Shown here: positions 11,196 through 20,189 of the stretch, piece by piece
Numbering within the stretch: position 1 is the first letter of the stretch
How the letters are laid out: every line of letters begins with the position of its first letter
Translations under genes and position numbers: made by a program
Assembly (NCBI GenBank): GCA_002724245.1
Contig: PBOG01000106.1
Coordinates: 1-44,230 of the forward strand
Direction of reading: 5' to 3'
Origin: Planctomycetaceae bacterium
Lineage (GTDB): Bacteria; Planctomycetota; Planctomycetia; Pirellulales; Pirellulaceae
DNA: 44,230 nucleotides
The notes under the pieces: generated by a model
Told to the model about the DNA's origin: nothing
Databases searched by the model: none
What the model saw: the letters and a program-made list of their open reading frames with translations, nothing else

Positions 11196-11561
11196 TCAAT
11201 CATCGGAGTTGAGATCCGCCAAGGCCTCGACTTCATCCTCAAATATTTGGAACAACTCATGCAATCGAGTAATCATGAAAACTTCGTTCAATTCCGGACG
11301 CAGATTCGTAAGCCGTAAACTCCCACTGACTTCCTTGACTCGCCTGTCCAGAAAAATCAGCTTGTTCAACGCGCCACTGGAAAGAAATTCAACCCCGTCA
11401 AAATTCAATAGTAACTTGTGGCTCCCAGGCTCCTCGAGCAGGGAAAACAACTCTTCGCCTAACTCCCCAATGTACGTGGTATCCAGGATCTTGCGGTCGT
11501 TAAAACGTACGACATGCACATCGCCCACGGTGTTCACTGTAATGCGGCGACGCTCAGACAT
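11196..11561 (-). CDS. STAS-domain anti-sigma factor antagonist
   Basis: 121-aa STAS domain protein (SpoIIAA/RsbV type), beginning MSERRRITVN. Beta strands and helices match the fold: DVHVVRFNDRKILD, LLLNFDGVEFLSSGALNKLI, and SLRLTNLRPELNEVF. The phosphorylation loop reads FLSSGAL, so S61 is the expected kinase target; the Asp that usually precedes it (DSSG) is Leu here. AGGGAG lies about 12 bases before ATG 11561. The frame stays open upstream to 12080, but that extension has no STAS character. It likely works with the RsbW-like kinase downstream in a partner-switching circuit controlling a sigma factor elsewhere. Confidence 0.85.
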   Translation of the reverse strand: MSERRRITVNTVGDVHVVRFNDRKILDTTYIGELGEELFSLLEEPGSHKLLLNFDGVEFLSSGALNKLIFLDRRVKEVSGSLRLTNLRPELNEVFMITRLHELFQIFEDEVEALADLNSDD

Positions 11562-11928
11562 CGAGCTAGGACTCCCTCTAGAGATATTTGGGACGAGATT
11601 GAGCCTCCGGCAACCAAACCCAAAATTCGTGGCCAAACTTGCCGGACGTGTGTGTAAGCCTATCCCTTCACGAATTTCTTTGCAACCGAACCGTTTTAGC
11701 TCCAACATCAAGCCAGCATTGCCAAGCCCCCCATTCCCCCTCACGTCGCAACCAAATGAACGACCACACCACCATTTCCTAGTACGGAAAAGCAGAAGAA
11801 GAATTCGGCGTTTGTGAAGCACCGTAGCTGGGCTACACTGAACACGACTGGCGACCGGCGTCCGCCCTCTGCAGGTATCCACAGGCAACCGCCGCGAAAT
11901 TGCGGCCCACAAACCACAGGGTCTCCCC
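11562..11928. other. divergent intergenic region, STAS gene / DUF58 gene
   Basis: 367 bp between two divergent genes must hold promoters for both. I see no good consensus -35/-10 pair and no strong ribosome site before the DUF58 ATG. One small inverted repeat (GCCGC at 11891-11895 with GCGGC at 11902-11906) lies 22 bp ahead of that ATG. No convincing gene is present. Confidence 0.5.
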
Positions 11929-12825
11929 ATGGCCGCTGTTGAAAAATACCTCAAGCCTGAAATTATTAACCAAATCAAGCGACTGGACCTCCGTGCCCAG
12001 TTCGTCGTCAAAGGCTTTCTGCAGGGATTACACGCCAGCCCATTCCAGGGCTTCTCGGTCGAATTCAGTGAACATCGCAAATATTCTTCCGGCGACGACC
12101 CGAAAGATATCGACTGGCTGGTCTACGCCAAAACAGACAAGTATTACGTCAAGAAATTTGAGGCGGAAACAAACATTACGGGCTTGCTGGTCATGGACTT
12201 GAGCCAATCCATGGCGTACACGTACCGGCAAGATTTAACCAAGTTCGATTACTCCATTTGCCTGGCAGCGGCAATCTGCTATCTCATGATCCATCAGCAG
12301 GATCCCGTTGGCCTGATCACCTTCGATGAAGCAATTTGCCACAGTCTTGCTCCAAAATCGAAACGCCAACAGATCGCCACAATACTGTCCCACTTGACCC
12401 AACTAAAACCGAGTGGAAAAACCAACATCGCTCGGAGCTTGACGCAAATAGCGGCAATGCTCCGACAACGCAGCCTGGTGATGATTTTCTCCGACCTCCT
12501 GGCTGACCCAAAACCAGTACTGCAATCTCTCAGGCGTCTACGGCATGCGGGACATGACGTGATCCTGTTCCACATTCTCGACGAAGCCGAAACCAGCTTT
12601 CCGTTTCAGGGAGTAGTAGAGCTGGAAGATCCGGAAACGAATGATCGACTACAGATCGACGCCACCGCATTCCAGCAAGATTACCGTGCCGAAGTGGCCG
12701 CATTCTGCGATGAGTACCGACGCGAGTGCTTTCAATCTGGCATCGACTATGTTGGCCTGGACACCAGCATGCAGTTTGACAAGGCGTTGGTAGAGTACCT
12801 CTTCAGTCGACGCGCGAGGTTCTAG
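11929..12825 (+). CDS. DUF58 von Willebrand-like protein
   Basis: 298-aa cytosolic DUF58 protein. The family core is clear: EFSEHRKYSSGDDPKDIDW (45-63), then VYAKTDKYYVKKFEAETN. It contains a von Willebrand A-like fold with the metal site D90-L-S92-Q-S94 and a later IFSDLLAD segment. DUF58 proteins usually travel with a MoxR AAA ATPase and BatA/BatB-like membrane proteins and are thought to act in chaperone-like maturation of partner proteins. Here the BatA-like gene follows three bases after the stop, so the two are surely cotranscribed. No MoxR gene lies in the window, where one would often find it immediately upstream. Confidence 0.9.
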   Translation: MAAVEKYLKPEIINQIKRLDLRAQFVVKGFLQGLHASPFQGFSVEFSEHRKYSSGDDPKDIDWLVYAKTDKYYVKKFEAETNITGLLVMDLSQSMAYTYRQDLTKFDYSICLAAAICYLMIHQQDPVGLITFDEAICHSLAPKSKRQQIATILSHLTQLKPSGKTNIARSLTQIAAMLRQRSLVMIFSDLLADPKPVLQSLRRLRHAGHDVILFHILDEAETSFPFQGVVELEDPETNDRLQIDATAFQQDYRAEVAAFCDEYRRECFQSGIDYVGLDTSMQFDKALVEYLFSRRARF

Positions 12826-12828
12826 TCT

Positions 12829-15249
12829 ATGGGACTGGTCAACGCGTCATTGATTGTTGGTGGCCTACTCGCAGCAGTGCCGATCGCGCTGCATTTACTG
12901 ATGCGGCCCAAGCCGCAATCAATGGTGTTCCCAGCGGTCCGCTTCGTCCTCAACCGCCAAGAGTCAAACGTCCGCAAGTTGCAATTACGGCACTGGCTCC
13001 TGCTCGCACTGCGTTGCCTGATTATTGTGCTATTGGCACTTTCACTCGCCAGGCCCTCGGTAGTCGCAGCAGCGTACGGCCGCTGGCTGGTCAGTGGATT
13101 CTTGTGCGGGCTGTTACTGCTATCCACGACCTTGAGCATCGCAGCACACTTGCATCAGAAACATCGGGGAATCGTCTTGACCATGGCGGCAACTACCGCG
13201 GTCTTGTTCATCTTGCTGGGTAGCTCCGTGGTGTACGCGTTACGAGGTCGCAGCATCTTTTTAACAGGAAATCGTCTGGCGCCTGTGGCAACGGCTCTGA
13301 TCTTTGACACATCATTGCGAATGGACTATCGGACCCGTAATCAAACACGGCTGGAAGTGGCCTGTGAGATGGGCAATTGGGTTGTTGAACATTTACCGCC
13401 GGATAGCCAGGTAGCTGTCCTCGAATCCAGAATGCCGGCTGGACAAAACAAGCAATTCGAGGCACCTGGATTCTGCCTGAACCTTTCCGGGGCAGAGCGA
13501 GCCATCGAACGTCTGCAAACAACCGGTCACACTCGTACTCTATGGCGTGTCATTGAAGAGAGCATCAACTTGCTGGCACGTAGCGAGTTATCCCAGCAGG
13601 AGATTTTTGTCTTTACCGATTTCACTCGTTCGGCATGGCTACGTGAAGAGGAGGCACGTCGTATTGGAGAACTGCTTCGCGAGCAAGAACACATCGTGCT
13701 GCATATCATCGATGTTGGCGTTACCGATCCGAAAAACATACGACTCGGCAATCTTGAACTTTCCACTCAAACCACAGCCCTCCACCAGCCTTTGGATGTC
13801 AGCGTTAGCCTTCACGCAATTGGGTTATCAGGCCAACGTACGCTGGAACTCACCGTCGAAGAAGCCAATTCAACCGGTCCGTTGGTGCAAGGTGAAAAGA
13901 CCATTTTGCCGACCTCCCAAACCAGGGGGCAGCGGCTCGTAGATGTCAACGATGAGCGCAATCCCACCACGACTTTTTCTTTGCCCCAACTGCCTATTGG
14001 TATCCACCATGGACGTATCCGCCTGGTCGACCCCGATGGCCTGACTGCTGATAACCAACGGTTCTTCTCCTTCGAGGTCCGCGACCCATGGTCTGTCCTG
14101 GTTGTTGCACCCAAAAACGTAAATACCCACCTTTTCACTGAGGCATTGAGCCCGCAACAAGAAGCGTCTCGCGGCAACTCAAGCTACAACTGCGTGGCGG
14201 TTCCACAAGCCGCGCTGACCGCGGAACAATTGGCAGATTTTGCCGCAGTTCTCTTTCTGGATCCCAAGCCACTCTCTCCAGAATTGTGGCAAGCCCTGGC
14301 AGGTTATGTCCGCGATGGCGGCAACACGGCGTTTTTCCTGGGGCCAAACGCAAATCCAGCAGACCTGTTCAACCACCCAGTCGCCCAGGAGCTTCTGCCG
14401 GGAAAACTTGCCAGGCAGACACGCGCCGGCGACCGGCAGCTGTTCCTGCAACCAGAGCAGCTTCAGCATCCAGTATTGGCGACGTTTCGAACCATCCCCC
14501 CAGAGAATGTCCCCTGGCAACTCTACCCCGTCTTTCGCCACTGGGATCTGGAACCCGTCCACCCTGCAGCAAGCGTGATCATCCGGTTTGGCAACAAGTT
14601 GCCCGCTCTGGTCGAACGACCAGTTGGACAAGGGCGTGTCCTGGCAATGGCAACCCCGATATCGGAACCCCCAAGGCCCAATGGCCGGGATCCGTGGAAT
14701 GAGCTTGCCGGTGCAAACGATTGGCCGCGTTTCGCCTTGATTAACGACCTGGCGAATTACCTGTCCCAGCACGATACTATCCCGGCATTGAATTATCAGG
14801 TCGGCGACCACGTCGTCCTGAACAACGATTCAGCACGACAGCCAGACCGCTACCAGCTCTTCGTCTCGGATGATGAACCCTACGAAACGCTTGCCCAGCG
14901 CGACAAGATCTCCATTCGCTATACCCAACAACACGGCACCTATCGTCTCAAGGGCCAGCGCGGGGGACTCGTATTGAGAGGTTTCTCAGTAAACATCCCA
15001 GCCCAGGAAACGGATCTGCAGCGACTCGAGGACGACGCACTCGCCGGCTGGCTAGGACCAGACCGTTTTCACCTGGCCCGAAAGAAAGAAGAAATCGAAG
15101 TGGGCATTCGCCAGGCCAGGGAGGGCCGAGAGCTTTATCCCTTACTGATCCTGGCGTTGGTACTGGTTCTTGCCATCGAGCACTTTCTGGCGAATCGTTT
15201 CTATCGTGACCACACCGACTCTTCCGAAACGTTCGCTCCAACTTCCTGA
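12829..15249 (+). CDS. BatA-like membrane protein with N-terminal aerotolerance domain
   Basis: 806-aa membrane protein. Residues 1-78 match the aerotolerance-regulator N-terminal (BatA) domain: a first membrane helix (about 5-25), the conserved PAVRFVLNRQ stretch, and a second helix (about 57-78) ending LARPS. Two more hydrophobic segments lie at about 84-106 and 117-138, and one at the C-terminus (about 762-785). A von Willebrand-like domain follows the fourth segment, with its metal motif degenerated to D160-T-S-L-R. The large remaining part resembles the glutamine-amidotransferase-like fold seen in planctomycete relatives. It forms a pair with the DUF58 gene; function is probably envelope-associated protein quality control (inference). 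Confidence 0.85.
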   Translation: MGLVNASLIVGGLLAAVPIALHLLMRPKPQSMVFPAVRFVLNRQESNVRKLQLRHWLLLALRCLIIVLLALSLARPSVVAAAYGRWLVSGFLCGLLLLSTTLSIAAHLHQKHRGIVLTMAATTAVLFILLGSSVVYALRGRSIFLTGNRLAPVATALIFDTSLRMDYRTRNQTRLEVACEMGNWVVEHLPPDSQVAVLESRMPAGQNKQFEAPGFCLNLSGAERAIERLQTTGHTRTLWRVIEESINLLARSELSQQEIFVFTDFTRSAWLREEEARRIGELLREQEHIVLHIIDVGVTDPKNIRLGNLELSTQTTALHQPLDVSVSLHAIGLSGQRTLELTVEEANSTGPLVQGEKTILPTSQTRGQRLVDVNDERNPTTTFSLPQLPIGIHHGRIRLVDPDGLTADNQRFFSFEVRDPWSVLVVAPKNVNTHLFTEALSPQQEASRGNSSYNCVAVPQAALTAEQLADFAAVLFLDPKPLSPELWQALAGYVRDGGNTAFFLGPNANPADLFNHPVAQELLPGKLARQTRAGDRQLFLQPEQLQHPVLATFRTIPPENVPWQLYPVFRHWDLEPVHPAASVIIRFGNKLPALVERPVGQGRVLAMATPISEPPRPNGRDPWNELAGANDWPRFALINDLANYLSQHDTIPALNYQVGDHVVLNNDSARQPDRYQLFVSDDEPYETLAQRDKISIRYTQQHGTYRLKGQRGGLVLRGFSVNIPAQETDLQRLEDDALAGWLGPDRFHLARKKEEIEVGIRQAREGRELYPLLILALVLVLAIEHFLANRFYRDHTDSSETFAPTS

Positions 15250-15329
15250 CGGTCCTCCAGAACCCGCCATGAAATCCAGGTAATTCTGGCGGCCCAATGG
15301 GTCGCCTTCTCCCGGAACTGGAAACCGCT

Positions 15330-16832
15330 TCACGCCATAATTTCACGAACCGCATTGCCCGCCACATCCGTCAAACGGAAGTCACGACCGTTCTTGCGAT
15401 AAGTCAATCGTGTGTGATCCAAACCCATGGCATGCAGGATCGTTGCGTGGATGTCGTGCACGCTAACTCGCTTCTCCACTGCCTTGAGCCCAATCTCATC
15501 GGTTGCTCCGTGCCGAGCACCTCCACGAACCCCGCCGCCAGCCATCCAGGTTGTAAATGCGTGTGGGTTGTGGTCTCGTCCGGTCCCTCCCTTCTGGACC
15601 AGCGGCAGTCGCCCGAACTCTCCACAACAAACTACGAGCGTCGTCTCCAATAGCCCGCGCTGCTTCAGGTCCGTCAGCAACGCTGCAATCGGCTGATCCG
15701 TCTCCCCTGCAAACTGACGGTGATTGGCATCGATGTTATTATGCCCATCCCAACAGTCCTTGTTATCAAACCCGCCACTGTAAATCTGAACAAACCGAAC
15801 ACCTCGTTCCACAAGCCTGCGCGCAATTAATGCCTGACGCGCGAATGCGTTGCAGCGGGGCTCATCTGTACCATACAAGCGATGGGTCGCTACCGTTTCC
15901 TGTGCCAGGTCAAGCGTCTCCGGAGCTGCCATCTGCATCCGGTATGCCAACTCAAAACTCTCGATACGTGCTTCCAGCACTTCCTCACCCGGCAGACGTG
16001 CGGCCTGTATCTGGTTGCGACGTCTGACAAAGTCAAGTTGGCGGCGTTGTGCGCTCACCGACCGATGGCGTGATGCCAAATGCGCGATCGGTGGGCCGTT
16101 GCTACTAATCGCGGTGCCCTGATACACGCCTGGCAAGAATCCAGCTCCCCACGCAGGGGCTCGCGACTTTGGCAAGCCGCGGCCACGTGAATCGTACATC
16201 ACCATAAACCCTGGCAGATTCTGATTCTCGCTCCCAAGACCATATGTTACCCAGGAACCTACGCAGGGAAATCCCATCCGCGCCATCCCGGTGTTCATCT
16301 GAAACTGAGCCGGTGAATGGTTATTTTCGTGGGCGAAACACGAATACATAAACGCCATATCGTCCACATGGGAAGACAAGTGCGGAAAGAGTTCCGAGCC
16401 CCAAGTCCCACTCTCACCATGTTGATAAAACTGAAATGGCGACTTGAAAATAGGACCACCCGCTCCGGCAAAAAATCCGGTACTCTGGTCAAATCCAGCC
16501 AGCGTCTGACCGTTGCGTCTGGAAAGCTCTGGCTTGTAGTCCCATGTATCAATGTGGCTGGGTGCCCCGTGCATGAACACCCAGATCACCGACCTCGCCT
16601 GGCCAGCATAGTGCGAGGGACGAACTGCAAGTGGCTGCGCAGGGTCAATGGCTGACGCCAGGTTTGCCTCTGGAGAAAGCATGGTCGAGAGCGCCGTAGC
16701 TCCCAAACCCATGCCCATGCGCCGCAAGAAGTCGCGGCGACCTGACGGAAACATTGTCACTGGGGACAACAAACCGGCAGGGAAGCACGGCCCCACCGGG
16801 GACAGTTTCTCATTCGACATAAATAAACTCAT
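15330..16832 (-). CDS. DUF1501 Tat-exported protein (sulfatase-fold)
   Basis: About 500 aa. It has a twin-arginine signal, RRDFLRRMGMGLGATALS, starting near residue 32, so it is folded in the cytoplasm and then exported. The body is a DUF1501 protein of the alkaline-phosphatase/sulfatase superfamily: VIWVFMHGAPSHIDTWD, HENNHSPAQFQMNTG, and near the end CCGEFGRLPLV, GRDHNPHAF and VHDIHATILHAMGLDH. Its start overlaps the stop of the PSD1 gene by 23 bp. ATG 16820 and ATG 16754 are alternative starts. DUF1501/PSD1 pairs are a hallmark of planctomycetes and are suspected to act on polysaccharide or sulfated substrates, but the biochemical role is unproven. Confidence 0.92.
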   Translation of the reverse strand: MSLFMSNEKLSPVGPCFPAGLLSPVTMFPSGRRDFLRRMGMGLGATALSTMLSPEANLASAIDPAQPLAVRPSHYAGQARSVIWVFMHGAPSHIDTWDYKPELSRRNGQTLAGFDQSTGFFAGAGGPIFKSPFQFYQHGESGTWGSELFPHLSSHVDDMAFMYSCFAHENNHSPAQFQMNTGMARMGFPCVGSWVTYGLGSENQNLPGFMVMYDSRGRGLPKSRAPAWGAGFLPGVYQGTAISSNGPPIAHLASRHRSVSAQRRQLDFVRRRNQIQAARLPGEEVLEARIESFELAYRMQMAAPETLDLAQETVATHRLYGTDEPRCNAFARQALIARRLVERGVRFVQIYSGGFDNKDCWDGHNNIDANHRQFAGETDQPIAALLTDLKQRGLLETTLVVCCGEFGRLPLVQKGGTGRDHNPHAFTTWMAGGGVRGGARHGATDEIGLKAVEKRVSVHDIHATILHAMGLDHTRLTYRKNGRDFRLTDVAGNAVREIMA

Positions 16833-19800
16833 TTAAACAAAAGAGCGCCTGGCAAAAATCGGCCATTGCCTTCTCGAGCGGAGCGACATCATCAACGACC
16901 AGGTACTTTTGCTGCAAATACTGATGCACCTGATACACTTCTTCTGGAGTCAGCGCTCGCTTGAATACCAACACCTCGGCAATCTGTCCATTCATCGCCC
17001 CCGACATGGTCTCATCCATGTCGCCAAGCTTGAAGTCCTGTGAATTATTGACATTGGTCTCAACTGCCTCGCGCATCGTTGCGTCGGCATTGTCCCCCTC
17101 ACCGAGAAACAGGCTCAACACACCGGCCCGCCGCAACCCCGTTACGCGATGCCAGGCCCCTTTGCGCAGTCTCGATTTCGAGTCCAGATAATTAACCGGC
17201 CCCTTGCCGGATTTCAAATCACGGGTAGAAAATCGCAACTGTTCCGCGCGGTGCTGAAAAAAGAATCCCGTGTAAGAATTGCCGCCGGAAAAACTATCTT
17301 TGCCCAGGATTTGGTTATCTCCGCCTGCCGCAGGGTCCACACGAAACAGAACACTGATTGTGAAATCACCGGTACCAAACTGCAGCGTCTGCCGGCCGGG
17401 CATCCGCATAACCGTCGGCAGCGGCCCGAATCTGACCGCAGGCTGTTTGAGCGTGGTTGCGGCCGACTCCCAATGAGGTGCCTGGCCTTCGATCGCGTGC
17501 ACTTCTGCAGAACTGTTTCGACCAAGCCACCGCGACAAGGAAGTGCCTCCCACTGCTTCCTGCCCGACTCGCGTCGCATCGAGCCACAACACCGTCGCAT
17601 CTTGGGCCGGAGGCACCATGATTCTCGGCTTGGCCTGACGGTACTCCGCCTGTTGGCTGGTAACAAAGGCGGCTGCATCGAGCACCTCCGTATCGGTTGG
17701 CATCCGCCCCAGCGCTTCGGCGTATGCCAACGCGAGCACCTCCGGCAAACCCTGCCCACGGCGACACAAACGGCGTGCAAAAGATTCTGCCAGATGGCGA
17801 ACCGTCCCGGAATTCATCATCGCCAATGCCTGGGGCGCCACCGTCGTCGAAACTCGCACCGGCGTTGACTGAAGCGTGTCTGGTGCATCGAATACGCCCA
17901 GGAAAGGAATCTGTTGACTACGTTTGACACGGAAATAAATACTACGCCTTGGCTGCTGCTCATCGAGTGTTCCTTCGCCAAACATGCGGCGATCAAACGT
18001 ATCGCTAACCGCCAACATCTGGTCACGGACAATCTCTGCCTCGAGCCTGCGAACTCGATGGCCACGAAACAATTGATCATCACGTGCTGTGCGCGGTGCT
18101 CCAAGTACGTCTTGCTGCCATGTAGCACTGCACAAAATCTGCCGATGCAGCCGCTTCAGATCCCAGTCACCCCGAATCAACTCATGCGCCAACTGATCAA
18201 GCAGGTACGGGTGCGTAGGCGGACTTCCCCGCTTGCCAAAATCGTTGGGCGTAGCAACAACGCCTCTACCAAAATGGTATTGCCAGAGCCGATTCGCCAT
18301 CACCCGCGCCAACAAAATGCCGGCTCCCAGCGACACATCTGTCATCCAATAGGCTAGTCGCGCCCTGCGAAACGTCGAACTACTGTTCTCTGCTGCTGGG
18401 CGTGCCCAGTCCTTCAATGACGTTCCTGGCTGTGCGAGAACCGCCGGCACTTCGGGCAAAACAGTGTGGTCCTTAAGGCGAGCGTCCCCTCGTCGGAGAA
18501 ACCACGTCTGTTCGTAAAAGGCGGGAGGAGGATTGTAAATACGCGCCAAGGGCTTGAGCCCTTCGCCTGCTACCAACACCGTAACGGGCGTTTCGCCAGG
18601 CCAGATTGACATCTCGGTCTCGCCACGAATTGTCCTCTCAAAAGTCGCCACGAATCGATAATAGTCCTCCTGCCGGAGAGGATCGAACTTGTGGTCGTGG
18701 CATCGTGCGCATCCCAAAGACAGACCGAGCATCGCATTACTGATGGTAGACGCCATATCGTCCAATTCGTCATACCTCTCCTGCTCAACGCGTACTTTGG
18801 CAATATCTGCGTTCCTGACGCCGGCCGCGAGAAATCCTGTTGCCATCCTGGCAAGTGGTTCATCGGGCGCTAACTCGTCACCTGCGATCTGCCACTGAAT
18901 AAACTTGTCAAACGGCAAGCTCTGATTCAATGACCGCACAACGAAATCACGAAAATGAAACGCGTTCGGATTGTCCAAATCGTGTTCAAATCCATAACTC
19001 TCGGCAAAACGAACTACATCGAGCCAATGGCGTCCCCATCGTTCCCCGTAATGTGGACTCGCCAACATCTGATCGACAACACGGGGCCAGGCATCCGGTG
19101 CATCGCGGCCAGAAAATCCCTCCTGCTCAAGTACCGATGGCGGAAGTCCCAACAAATCCAACATGCCTCGACGAAGCAGTTGCAAGCGACGTCCGCGCGG
19201 TGCTGGCAATAACCCTGCCTGCTGTAAACGACTGAGGATAAACAGGTCAACCGGTTGCTGGATCCAGGAACGTCCCACCGGTGAGGCAGTCAATGCCAGA
19301 ACCGCAGGCGGTTTCAAGTCAAGCGGCCGAAAAGACCAGAAGCGGCGATCCTGCTCGGTGATTTCTCGTGGCTGCTGCGTGCCAGTCTCCGCTGTCAACG
19401 GTTCCAGATAAGGAAATCCTGCGTCCAGCCAGCGAGCCACTACCTGCACATCTGCGGCATCAAGCCGTGGCCCACCCTTGGGCATATAGGGCTTCGCTTG
19501 ATGGGCAATCATTCGATAGAGTCGACTGTCTCTGGAACCTCGCGCATCGACTGCAGCTCCACTGTCCCCACCCTGCATCAGCGCCTCTCGCGTGCTGAGG
19601 TCGAGCCCCCCCTCACGCGATTCTGGATTGTGACAGTGGAGACATTGATGAATGAGCAGATAACGAACCTTACTGCGAAACAACTTGCCGCCCAGGACGG
19701 TGCGTTGCACCTGCGTGCCTTGCACTGCCGCCGGCTCTTCTGCCAAACCATCTACCAGACACAGCCATCCAGTACAAAGAACAGCAGTCACGCTGGCTAT

Positions 19801-19854
19801 TCGGTTCCGCTTCACGGAATCACCGCATCGCTCAATGGATACTAGCGAGCTCAT
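16810..19854 (-). CDS. PSD1 protein: cytochrome C, DUF1549, DUF1553 with embedded LamG
   Basis: About 1014 aa from ATG 19854, which has GAGG six bases upstream; the open frame extends to 20118 but the extra 88 residues have no family character. A hydrophobic export segment (about 20-35) is followed by one haem-binding CLHCH (about 71-75, PSCyt1), DUF1549 (about 170-400; RFWSFRPL, HYGERWGRHWLDVVRFAES) and DUF1553 (from about 500; ARVMANRLWQYHFGRGVV). A LamG-like lectin domain (about 745-985; FTISVLFRVD, GKDSFSGGNSYTGFFF) is inserted before the last DUF1553 residues (NEFIYVE). Likely a secreted cytochrome-linked protein working with the overlapping DUF1501 protein. Confidence 0.92.
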   Translation of the reverse strand: MSSLVSIERCGDSVKRNRIASVTAVLCTGWLCLVDGLAEEPAAVQGTQVQRTVLGGKLFRSKVRYLLIHQCLHCHNPESREGGLDLSTREALMQGGDSGAAVDARGSRDSRLYRMIAHQAKPYMPKGGPRLDAADVQVVARWLDAGFPYLEPLTAETGTQQPREITEQDRRFWSFRPLDLKPPAVLALTASPVGRSWIQQPVDLFILSRLQQAGLLPAPRGRRLQLLRRGMLDLLGLPPSVLEQEGFSGRDAPDAWPRVVDQMLASPHYGERWGRHWLDVVRFAESYGFEHDLDNPNAFHFRDFVVRSLNQSLPFDKFIQWQIAGDELAPDEPLARMATGFLAAGVRNADIAKVRVEQERYDELDDMASTISNAMLGLSLGCARCHDHKFDPLRQEDYYRFVATFERTIRGETEMSIWPGETPVTVLVAGEGLKPLARIYNPPPAFYEQTWFLRRGDARLKDHTVLPEVPAVLAQPGTSLKDWARPAAENSSSTFRRARLAYWMTDVSLGAGILLARVMANRLWQYHFGRGVVATPNDFGKRGSPPTHPYLLDQLAHELIRGDWDLKRLHRQILCSATWQQDVLGAPRTARDDQLFRGHRVRRLEAEIVRDQMLAVSDTFDRRMFGEGTLDEQQPRRSIYFRVKRSQQIPFLGVFDAPDTLQSTPVRVSTTVAPQALAMMNSGTVRHLAESFARRLCRRGQGLPEVLALAYAEALGRMPTDTEVLDAAAFVTSQQAEYRQAKPRIMVPPAQDATVLWLDATRVGQEAVGGTSLSRWLGRNSSAEVHAIEGQAPHWESAATTLKQPAVRFGPLPTVMRMPGRQTLQFGTGDFTISVLFRVDPAAGGDNQILGKDSFSGGNSYTGFFFQHRAEQLRFSTRDLKSGKGPVNYLDSKSRLRKGAWHRVTGLRRAGVLSLFLGEGDNADATMREAVETNVNNSQDFKLGDMDETMSGAMNGQIAEVLVFKRALTPEEVYQVHQYLQQKYLVVDDVAPLEKAMADFCQALFCLNEFIYVE

Positions 19855-20063
19855 TCGCTGCCTCATCCCCATCATGCTAGAACAGAACACCAGACTGTAT
19901 CCGGCTGCCATGCCGCCTGGTCGAGAACACACGGAGATCTTGTTGTGTCGGCACTGACCAACGACAATCCCCACACTAGGTATCTTACTGCCCATCCTTG
20001 CTGGTGAGAAACCGTTTCGGCCCCATCCCCCTGAAGGACCCTGGCTCTCACCAGTTAGGGTCG

Positions 20064-20168
20064 ATGGACAGTATCCAGAACTACCCACCGCGGCAAAAAC
20101 TGACGTTGACGCCTGCACAGCGTGAACGATACAAGGAATTTGAAAGCGTTGAGAAATTGGGCGAATAG
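20064..20168 (+). CDS. possible 34-aa hydrophilic protein
   Basis: ATG 20064 opens a 34-codon frame ending TAG 20166-20168, 21 bp before the receiver gene on the same strand. The product begins MDSIQNYPPRQKLTLTP and continues AQRERYKEFE, charged and helix-prone. The same frame is open upstream to about 19980, and GTG 20004 would give 54 aa. AGGG lies only three bases before the ATG, so the ribosome site is weak. I recognise no family. Its amino-acid makeup and position suggest a real small gene in the operon of the receiver protein, but chance cannot be excluded. Confidence 0.4.
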   Translation: MDSIQNYPPRQKLTLTPAQRERYKEFESVEKLGE

Positions 20169-20189
20169 ACCTTAACCCGGAACGTCGCT

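Noticed and set aside
10543-11817. 424-codon plus-strand frame
   Set aside because: Ser/Thr/Asn-rich sequence with no motif, antisense to the RsbW-like kinase and the STAS gene, both clearly coding.
17149-17868. 239-codon plus-strand frame
   Set aside because: Antisense to the LamG part of the PSD1 protein; Arg/His-rich product without family features.
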